Part shown: positions 1-5,337 of the stretch, piece by piece
Position numbering within the stretch: position 1 is the stretch's first letter
Layout of the letters: every line of letters begins with the position of its first letter
Assembly: GCA_039182865.1 (NCBI GenBank)
Contig: JBCDBX010000085.1
Coordinates: 1-7,448 of the forward strand
Source of the DNA: UBA1858 sp039182865
GTDB lineage: Bacteria > Pseudomonadota > Gammaproteobacteria > UBA4575
Length of the DNA: 7,448 nt
Reading direction: 5' to 3'
The notes under the pieces: generated by a model
Seen by the model: only the letters and a program-made list of their open reading frames with translations
What the model was told of the DNA's origin: nothing
Database searches by the model: none
Translations under genes and position numbers: made by a program

Positions 1-264
1 CGCTGTCATGCGGTCTGTCATTTCTAAAACCGCCTGCAAACTCCCACCATTCTCTTCTTCTGTTTCACGCTTCATGCGCAGCGCAATTAAATACACTCCT
101 GCTTGCACGGGGTCGGCGTAATTCTGCAATATAAACTGCATGGTGGCACGTGCTTCTTCAAAAGAGAGGTCTTTACTATATTCCGGACCCGTCGCGACAC
201 GACCGATAACGTCCTTCATGTATGCATCAATTTCATGCTGAGATTCAGCTAATACGGCAGCCAT
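1..264 (-). CDS. TrpD-family (anthranilate phosphoribosyltransferase-like) protein, N-terminal part
   Basis: The ATG at 264-262 opens a frame that stays open for 88 codons to the left edge, so only the N-terminus is present. Residues 16-70 read like the N-terminal helical domain of the TrpD / nucleoside-phosphorylase-like phosphoribosyltransferase family. Recognisable pieces are VATGPEYSKDLSFEEA, then DPVQAGVYLIALRMKRET, followed by EEEN. In that family this bundle forms the dimer interface, and the glycine-rich PRPP-binding motifs lie further on, outside the window. Full-length members are about 340 residues. TrpD itself transfers phosphoribose to anthranilate in tryptophan synthesis, but DNA-binding TrpD2/YbiB-type paralogues share the same N-terminal fold and cannot be excluded here, so no symbol is given. 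There is no good Shine-Dalgarno in front of the ATG. The next Met (residue 16) has none either and would cut into the domain. Confidence 0.75.
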   Translation of the reverse strand, partial: MAAVLAESQHEIDAYMKDVIGRVATGPEYSKDLSFEEARATMQFILQNYADPVQAGVYLIALRMKRETEEENGGSLQAVLEMTDRMTA

Positions 265-303
265 TTGTGTACTTTAAAGTATAGAGGAGGCGCAGCATAC
301 AAA

Positions 304-317
304 ATGCCCATTGGCAT
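304..317. repeat. Short inverted repeat (5-bp arms, 4-nt spacer)
   Basis: ATGCC-CATT-GGCAT is a perfect 5-bp inverted repeat, in what would be the 5' leader of the TrpD-like gene. It could be an operator half-site pair or a small hairpin. A repeat this short can easily occur by chance, and no T-run follows to make it a terminator. Confidence 0.25.
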
Positions 318-363
318 CAAAATATCTCTATGGAGGGGCGGATAAGTTCATGTTTTTAAACAA

Positions 364-390
364 ATTATCTTTGGCCTTATAGAGACTCAA
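364..390 (-). promoter_or_regulatory. Weak sigma70-like promoter candidate for the TrpD-like gene
   Basis: Read on the minus strand, TTGAGT (390-385, four of six consensus bases) is followed after 15 nt by GATAAT (369-364, five of six). The spacer is shorter than the usual 16-18 nt. It would give a leader of about 90 nt ahead of the ATG at 264 and would place the inverted repeat at 304-317 inside that leader. Inferred from sequence only. Confidence 0.2.
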
Positions 391-446
391 CAGAGGTATT
401 CGGTCACCTATCGGATTCCTTTAAAATTCACATTTTATTATCGATC

Positions 447-452
447 AAGGAA
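447..452 (+). promoter_or_regulatory. Ribosome binding site of the Sel1-repeat gene
   Basis: AAGGAA lies 6 nt before the ATG at 459. It is the only clear Shine-Dalgarno in the window and fixes that start. The minus-strand operon genes have poor or no SD sequences. Confidence 0.65.
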
Positions 453-458
453 TTTTAA

Positions 459-884
459 ATGGACGAAGCGGACGAAATAGATTTCGCAAGTGGTATTCAA
501 TCGTTTGAATCAAAGCATTTCTCTCGTGCTATGCAATTACTCTCTCCTCTCGCAATGAAAGGCAATGCCGATGCTCAACATCGCTGTGCAATTATGTATC
601 AGAATGGTTTAGGAGTAGCTGCGAATCCTGACGCTGCTTTTCAATGGATGCATGCCTCTGCAGAACAAGGAAATGCACTCGCACAACACGGACTTGGCTT
701 TATGTACATGGAAGGTGATTGTGTAGAACAAAATGGAGAACAAGCCGTGAAATGGTTTACCAAAGCTGCAAAGCAAGGACTTGCGGGATCGCAAACCACA
801 CTTGCCATGTTGTATGAACAAGGAACTCTTATCGAGAAAGATGAAGAAAAAGCAAACGAATGGTATAAAAAAGCGGGTTTCTAA
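459..884 (+). CDS. Small Sel1-like repeat protein
   Basis: The product is 141 residues with no signal peptide or membrane segment, so it is probably cytoplasmic. After a helical lead-in (residues 8-34) come about three Sel1-type (SLR/TPR-like) repeats of some 36 residues: 35-70 (GNADAQ, Y-QNGLGV, A--WM--SAEQ), 71-106 (GNALAQ, LGFMYMEG, AVKWFTKAAKQ) and 107-141 (GLAGSQ, LAMLYEQG, A-EWYKKAG). SLR proteins form superhelical solenoids that scaffold protein-protein contacts, and the family gives no enzymatic role. The AAGGAA six bases upstream supports this ATG. The TAA at 882-884 sits 1 nt from the TAG that ends the operon on the other strand, with no terminator between, so the transcripts probably overlap at their 3' ends. 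Its position suggests, but does not prove, a link to that operon; no partner can be named from sequence. Confidence 0.85.
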   Translation: MDEADEIDFASGIQSFESKHFSRAMQLLSPLAMKGNADAQHRCAIMYQNGLGVAANPDAAFQWMHASAEQGNALAQHGLGFMYMEGDCVEQNGEQAVKWFTKAAKQGLAGSQTTLAMLYEQGTLIEKDEEKANEWYKKAGF

Positions 885-885
885 A

Positions 886-1890
886 CTATGGCGTGTAGCT
901 GCTTAAACCTACAAAAGTTCCATCGTTACGCCGGCATAGCTCACGCATTAATGTAGAAAAACGTCGGCCTGTAGTATTGTCGGGATTGCGTTCATCAAAC
1001 TGCACTGGAAATCCAATAGCATGTATTCGTACTCTACGCCGACCTTTATCATCCACTCGGTTAATTCTATCAACTTCATGAATCACCCGGGTTATCGAGG
1101 GCCCGGTAAATTCATCCCCAAGCACGTATAAACTGATTTTTTTATCTCTAGCATAATAAGTCCGAATTGCCGCATTAATCCCTTCTACTGGACTACTATT
1201 ACTGAAAGGTTGCCAACGTCGCATTCGTGTGAGAATTGCTTCACGGCGTACAGGTGTATCCGGAATCCACTCCCCTGCGTATTGGGAAAACATAAATTCT
1301 CCCATGTCGTTCATCACTTGAATGCCTTTTATTTCTGGATATGCATCTAGTACCTCAGTAATTTTTTGCTTTGTTAAATCCCAAGCAAAGCGGAACATAC
1401 TGCCAGAGGTATCAATAATGAAAATGATGTATTCACTATCAACTGGTATACCACCTACTGTGCCATCAGGTACGGTGAAATCGATTTGCTGTGCTTGTAA
1501 GCGCTCCATTTCTTCTGTTAATTCTTGGCGTGCAGATGTTAATCTTCCACTTAGTATATTCTGTACCGCTGCATCATCCTGGCTTGTTTCAAACTGACCT
1601 TCAATTGATGACAAATCTCCCTGCAAACGTGCGATTTTAATTTTCTCTTCAGACACTTGTTCTTTTTTACTAATCAGTTCACGATTTAGAACATAAGTTT
1701 CACCGCGGATTTCAAATAACTCCTCCTGTAATTTGGCGACGATGCTTTCCATGTTCTCGCTATATTCTTCAAATATCACAGGTTCAGCTGTTTTACTCAA
1801 AACTAATAAAAGGATCAGTGCACCAAAACCACAACAAATGCAATCTAAGAAAGACAAACTAAATACTTCAACTTGATTACGTTTACGCAT
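886..1890 (-). CDS. Membrane-anchored coiled-coil vWA-domain protein (second paralogue)
   Basis: Taken from the ATG at 1890 the product has 334 residues: a basic tail (1-10), one membrane helix (about 14-32, containing FLDCICCGFGA), a coiled coil (about 44-136) and a vWA domain (about 152-330). The first metal-site (MIDAS) element is intact: D160-x-S162-x-S164 in DTSGSM. The later elements are irregular: SSPVEG near 232-237 stands where a Thr is usual, and GDE (258-260) replaces the usual TDG. The vWA domain should be periplasmic. A TTG at 1902 would add four residues and overlap the previous gene, but the ATG matches the paralogue's start (MRKRNQVEVFSLSFLD versus MRQRPINVFSLSFLD) and lies 2 nt after that gene's stop. 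It is the last gene of the operon. The role is probably as a partner of the TolQ-like channel, inferred from the Asp in the helix (D16) and from context. Confidence 0.85.
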   Translation of the reverse strand: MRKRNQVEVFSLSFLDCICCGFGALILLLVLSKTAEPVIFEEYSENMESIVAKLQEELFEIRGETYVLNRELISKKEQVSEEKIKIARLQGDLSSIEGQFETSQDDAAVQNILSGRLTSARQELTEEMERLQAQQIDFTVPDGTVGGIPVDSEYIIFIIDTSGSMFRFAWDLTKQKITEVLDAYPEIKGIQVMNDMGEFMFSQYAGEWIPDTPVRREAILTRMRRWQPFSNSSPVEGINAAIRTYYARDKKISLYVLGDEFTGPSITRVIHEVDRINRVDDKGRRRVRIHAIGFPVQFDERNPDNTTGRRFSTLMRELCRRNDGTFVGLSSYTP

Positions 1891-1892
1891 AG

Positions 1893-2981
1893 TTATGGCC
1901 AATCATTTGCGGGGCTAAAGAAAACACCGCTAGTTCGTGAAGCTAGCATCCAATAGGCGCTAGCGGCTTGTGGATCACCTTCCATTGGAAAAAGTATAAC
2001 GTTGATTGGAATACTGCCAGGTAACTCAGCAACGGCATCAAAGAAATGCCGTAAACGTTGCTCCGAACTCACCTTACTTCGAAAGGGTTTTGACTCACCT
2101 TGTGTTGGCAACCCATCTGTTATCAGATATACATTGTCCGGCCTTGGTTCAAGTTTTTGGATATATTCAAACGCATGAAATAGACTCGTACCTTTTTCAG
2201 GAATTGTGCGACGCATTTCACCGATGGCAGAACTTAAATGTTTAGGATTTCCTCCATCTAACCATTCCTGTTGCGGATCACCCAATTTCTTAATTTCATC
2301 ATTAAATGCTATTACTTGGAATTTGCTATCACGTGGAATGCGTGTACTAATCCATTCCATCGTCTTCACGGCACGTTGCCATTTTGCGGCACGAATTTTA
2401 TCTTGATTCGGTAAAATACGATTACGAATTACATTAACAATTCGATCGGCTAACATACTGGCTGAAACATCGATCAAAATAACCAAGTGCTCACCGCTAA
2501 TCGTCAGACCGGTAATATATTGACGCTGACCTTGACCTGCCACATGAACTAAGCTTTCACCTTGACTCTCAGTGTCAATGGCGCCTGCTTCAAGACGTTT
2601 ATTCGCTTCTTCTAAAGATTTTAAATCCGCTTTTAATTTATTGATGTGTTGCGCTTGTGCCAGAGTGTCGTTTTCATACTCTGCAAGCTCTTCCCGCTTT
2701 TGTTGAATTTGCTCTATGATGCGTTTTGACTGACCTTCTGTGTTTTCAACAATTTCGTCATTCTCTTGAATGCTATTCTTTAATTCGACTAAATACTTTC
2801 GCCCTTGTATGACCTCTTCCTCAAGTCGTTCGACTTCTCCTTGCAAGTTTTGATTAAGATTTTCCTTGCGTTTTACAGTATCTGCATTAATGATCATAAA
2901 AAACAAAATAATCGCGCCAAATCCACAAGACATAACATCCAAAAAAGATAAACTAAAAACATTAATAGGTCTTTGACGCAT
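1893..2981 (-). CDS. Membrane-anchored coiled-coil vWA-domain protein (first paralogue)
   Basis: The product has 362 residues: N-tail (1-8), one membrane helix (about 13-32, FLDVMSCGFGA then IILFFMII), a long charged coiled coil (about 38-132) and a vWA domain (about 160-355). The metal-binding MIDAS site looks complete: D171-x-S173-x-S175 in DVSASM, T265 in GTSLFHAF, and D289 in YLITDGLP. vWA domains of this kind bind protein ligands through a divalent cation. The F-L-D-V-M stretch at the start of the helix resembles the PFIDVMLVLL-type segment of ExbD/TolR, whose Asp carries protons, which suggests D15 does the same with the TolQ-like protein of this operon. The N-in, C-periplasmic orientation fits the basic N-tail. 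The ATG overlaps the stop of the Hsp70-like gene by one base (TAATG), a typical coupling junction. No peptidoglycan-binding OmpA domain is present. Confidence 0.88.
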   Translation of the reverse strand: MRQRPINVFSLSFLDVMSCGFGAIILFFMIINADTVKRKENLNQNLQGEVERLEEEVIQGRKYLVELKNSIQENDEIVENTEGQSKRIIEQIQQKREELAEYENDTLAQAQHINKLKADLKSLEEANKRLEAGAIDTESQGESLVHVAGQGQRQYITGLTISGEHLVILIDVSASMLADRIVNVIRNRILPNQDKIRAAKWQRAVKTMEWISTRIPRDSKFQVIAFNDEIKKLGDPQQEWLDGGNPKHLSSAIGEMRRTIPEKGTSLFHAFEYIQKLEPRPDNVYLITDGLPTQGESKPFRSKVSSEQRLRHFFDAVAELPGSIPINVILFPMEGDPQAASAYWMLASRTSGVFFSPANDWP

Positions 2982-4318
2982 TATCTTTTAACTTCTATTA
3001 AGTTCAATAGATCTTGACAAGACTCAAACTCTATAGAATCACCGACAGATAATTTAGCTATAGTATGTGCTAATTGATCATTGATCTTTAAAGTTTTTTG
3101 CGGATCAATCTCTATGTAAATTCCGTCAGACTTCTTAAGTATAATTAGAATTATGTCACTATGATCAGTAGGTTTATCTACAAACTCAAGAACACCTAAA
3201 TTGGTTCTAACTAAGCAAATTTTATCGTTAATTGGATAAGCATAATGACAGAACAGAACATGATTTGGTTCGTAATAAGTTTTTTCAATACTGCTGACAT
3301 ATGTAAGTTCATCTGAAATCTTTTTGTAAGGTAACTGCTTATTTAGATAGACTTTCCCATCATAGCTTAATTCTTTTTCATCAAACTCAAAGCTTTGTTT
3401 AGCGTAATAAGAATCAAACAGCGACCTTACTTTCAAATTAAATTTGCTCGCATTTCGTTTAAATCCAAATTGTGCATCAATAGATTCTGCAATACAGAGT
3501 ATTGCTTCGCTTACATCACAAATCGATTTAACCGTAGTTAAGACGTTATTAATGAGAGGTTGATATACTTTATGTAATTGTTGCGAATCAATCACAATCT
3601 CGAAGCTGTTATTTTGATGCTCTAGTCGACAGATAACTGAATCTAATCTCTGTGAATCTTGCAGCCACCCAGGTAAGCTATTATGCAATTGCTGCTCTAA
3701 CTCAGCACTGTAAATAGGATCCAAACGCGTCTTTTCGATAAATTGTTGTGCTATAAACTCTGCACATTGGGTATACAATGAGATTATACCAACTTCAGAG
3801 ACAACCCTGACATCTTTCGCCGCAAACTCATTGTCTAAAGTTTCTAACTTTGTAATCGCACTGTTGTGTAATTGAACACCTAGATGCAAGGTATCGCCAT
3901 TATGTCCTTCTTGATATGGACAAAGTACGGCCTGGTGCACCATAGCGCGAACTGGAATGTCGAGTTGCTTGCATATTCCCAACAAATAACCCAAACCCAT
4001 CTTGGTAAATGTCGCTGGTACGATTAACACAACAGTAGTCACATCAGATGGTACTTGCTGCCATACAGATGCTAAATGCTGCATTGCCAATTTTATAACT
4101 GCTTGGTCAATCGTGTTATTTTCTGCATGTGCTATGTCAGACCAAAATTTATTTTGGCATTCATTAGAGTATAAATAAGCACGTTCACGTGCCTCATTTC
4201 CTAGCCACGTCTGATTTCTTGAATCAATGATATAGGCAGGAGAATTATGAATTAAATGCACACCATCACTGACAATAAAACCAGTGTCATTCAGTTCTAT
4301 GGCAACACGAGTAGACAC
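2981..4318 (-). CDS. Degenerate Hsp70/actin-fold protein with C-terminal beta (FHA-like?) domain
   Basis: This 445-residue soluble protein has no export signal. Residues 1-305 follow the order of an Hsp70 nucleotide-binding domain: a VAIELNDTG first strand, then LIVPATFTKMGLGYLLGICK (98-117, compare Hsp70 'VPAYFND.QR..T..AG'), IPVRAMVHQAV (121-131, compare 'LRIINEPTAA'), a second-phosphate-loop position at DTLHLGVQLHNSAI (142-155) and an Hsp70-like helical stretch around 177-220. The usual DLGTTNS, DLGGGT and GGSTR signatures are all eroded, so ATP hydrolysis is doubtful. There is no Hsp70 peptide-binding domain. Residues 350-445 are beta-rich, and GIYIEID...LKIND...LSVGDSIEF resembles the second half of an FHA domain, a loose match. 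The start is a GTG, 3 nt after the channel gene's stop. It is probably the cytoplasmic regulator or assembly factor of the membrane complex, by inference from context. Confidence 0.75.
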   Translation of the reverse strand: MSTRVAIELNDTGFIVSDGVHLIHNSPAYIIDSRNQTWLGNEARERAYLYSNECQNKFWSDIAHAENNTIDQAVIKLAMQHLASVWQQVPSDVTTVVLIVPATFTKMGLGYLLGICKQLDIPVRAMVHQAVLCPYQEGHNGDTLHLGVQLHNSAITKLETLDNEFAAKDVRVVSEVGIISLYTQCAEFIAQQFIEKTRLDPIYSAELEQQLHNSLPGWLQDSQRLDSVICRLEHQNNSFEIVIDSQQLHKVYQPLINNVLTTVKSICDVSEAILCIAESIDAQFGFKRNASKFNLKVRSLFDSYYAKQSFEFDEKELSYDGKVYLNKQLPYKKISDELTYVSSIEKTYYEPNHVLFCHYAYPINDKICLVRTNLGVLEFVDKPTDHSDIILIILKKSDGIYIEIDPQKTLKINDQLAHTIAKLSVGDSIEFESCQDLLNLIEVKR

Positions 4319-4321
4319 AAG

Positions 4322-5119
4322 CTATTTAGTTTGCAAATGTCGAATCAAATTACGATTACAGTATTCTTGCGTATCAAAAACAAAACGCTCTTGCATTAAC
4401 TGTAATTGGTGAACGATAAACATTAAGACAATACTGATACACAAAGCAATAAATGTTGAGTTGAATGCAACGCCTAAACTTTCTGTTACACCAATAATGT
4501 CACCTTCGACAGCCTTATGCGCTTGACCCAAAGCATCACCAATACCTCGCACGGTGCCTAGAAATCCTACCGAAGGAATCGCCCAAGCGATATAGCGAAT
4601 AATTGAAAGCTCCGATTCTAAACGTTCATATTCTGCATCACAGACACTTTGCATCGCTTGTGCGACATCCTGCACATTTTGTGATGAATTAAATCGTTCA
4701 ATTGAAGTTTGTAATGCACGTGGGACTAAAAAGTTTTGCTGATCTTGTGGGAGAGATTGCACTTTTCGAAACAAGTCTTTGATATCTTGCGGTAAAAACT
4801 TCATGCCATCTGTCGCTTGAATGACATCGGACTCTAGCAAACTTCGTTCTTTTAGTATGCTAACAAATTTATAACCGATAATACCCAACGCCCAAAACAT
4901 TAATATAAAACAGGCTTCTTGTTCAAAATCCCGAATCAGTACATACACTGATTTTTCAGGCACATAGTCTTTGTTTATTTCAACTTGTTCAGCTTGGTAT
5001 TCTAAAATAGCATCTGCATTAGGCCTTATCACGACGACATATGCAGCATGCACAACGATGATAATTATTAATAAGGAAAATACTTGAAATACTAACTCAG
5101 CTGGGATCTTTTTACTCAT
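4322..5119 (-). CDS. MotA/TolQ/ExbB-family proton channel protein
   Basis: The product has 265 residues. Predicted membrane helices are at about 10-31, 69-88, 172-190 and 212-238, with a cytoplasmic stretch at about 90-170 and a charged C-tail. The family hallmark is clear: AIPSVGFLGTVRGIGDAL (180-197) corresponds to the TolQ/ExbB 'APYIGLFGTVWGI' segment, and ESLGVAFNSTFIALCISIVL (213-232) corresponds to the last pore-lining helix, with polar residues S221/T222 where the family has its conserved Thr. In known members five such subunits surround a dimer of ExbD/TolR/MotB, and proton flow drives rotation or force. The extra N-terminal helix separates it from plain three-helix TolQ. No MotB, ExbD or TolR gene follows; the two single-helix vWA proteins downstream are the likely partners. 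The junctions on both sides read TAGCTT before the next start codon, with no good Shine-Dalgarno, suggesting translational coupling. Confidence 0.92.
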   Translation of the reverse strand: MSKKIPAELVFQVFSLLIIIIVVHAAYVVVIRPNADAILEYQAEQVEINKDYVPEKSVYVLIRDFEQEACFILMFWALGIIGYKFVSILKERSLLESDVIQATDGMKFLPQDIKDLFRKVQSLPQDQQNFLVPRALQTSIERFNSSQNVQDVAQAMQSVCDAEYERLESELSIIRYIAWAIPSVGFLGTVRGIGDALGQAHKAVEGDIIGVTESLGVAFNSTFIALCISIVLMFIVHQLQLMQERFVFDTQEYCNRNLIRHLQTK

Positions 5120-5122
5120 AAG

Positions 5123-5332
5123 CTAAATATCCACTGGAAAGGCAACTGGCTTGTCGATCGAAACTTCTTCACTAGGCACAAATTCTTCTAAAGTATTATC
5201 ACGTTCAGGTTTACGATTTTGTTGTTCTTCTACAGCTTCAGACTCTTCTTCTATCTCTTCCTCAGCAGACACAAAGCCATAGAATAAAAACACCGTTAAT
5301 AGAAACAAACCAGTCAATAATATTTTTTTCAT
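5123..5332 (-). CDS. Small, highly acidic exported protein
   Basis: The product has 69 residues from the ATG at 5332. Residues 1-23 form a classic signal peptide or membrane anchor: MKK, then a hydrophobic run, then FVSA before the acidic stretch. There is no lipobox Cys, so cleavage after VSA by signal peptidase I is likely; retention as an N-terminal anchor is the alternative. The remaining 46 residues hold 14 Glu and 3 Asp against 4 Lys/Arg and have no recognisable fold, so they are probably disordered. A GTG at 5341 is in frame and overlaps the upstream stop as GTGA, adding three residues. The ATG gives the more usual MKK signal start, but both are possible. Coupled positions between the PEGA/FGE-fold gene and the channel gene suggest a subunit or adaptor of the same envelope complex. 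I do not recognise a family. Confidence 0.75.
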   Translation of the reverse strand: MKKILLTGLFLLTVFLFYGFVSAEEEIEEESEAVEEQQNRKPERDNTLEEFVPSEEVSIDKPVAFPVDI

Positions 5333-5337
5333 AATGC

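Larger units (their letters stand above)
265..458. other. Divergent intergenic region between the TrpD-like and Sel1 genes
   Basis: This 194-bp gap separates two genes read away from each other, so it should hold promoters for both. On the plus strand I found no convincing -35/-10 pair: a TTGGCC at 371-376 has only a poor -10 at the right distance. On the minus strand there is a weak candidate, listed separately, and a short inverted repeat. No tRNA, small ORF or riboswitch-like structure is evident. Confidence 0.5.

Noticed and set aside
609..821. Minus-strand open frame of 70 codons inside the Sel1 gene.
   Set aside because: It is antisense to an evident Sel1-repeat coding frame, and its translation shows no recognisable feature.
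876..909. GGTTT...AAACC pairing around the convergent stops as a bidirectional terminator.
   Set aside because: The stem is only 5 bp, AT-rich, with a loop of about 24 nt and no T-run, so it is not a credible terminator.
1322..1597. Plus-strand open frame of 91 codons, and other plus-strand frames at 2006-2245, 2206-2406 and 5539-5739.
   Set aside because: They lie opposite clear domain-bearing genes, have no family resemblance or ribosome binding sites, and behave like antisense shadows.
1891..1902. A TTG start at 1902 for the second vWA gene.
   Set aside because: It would overlap the upstream gene and add MAIT before the paralogue-matching MRKRNQVEVFSLSFLD. The ATG at 1890 sits 2 nt after the upstream stop.
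886..5119. A Zorya-type anti-phage system (channel plus motor partner).
   Set aside because: Zorya needs ZorB with an OmpA-like peptidoglycan-binding domain, and cytoplasmic ZorC/ZorD/ZorE effectors including a helicase or nuclease. None is visible; only the channel family is shared.
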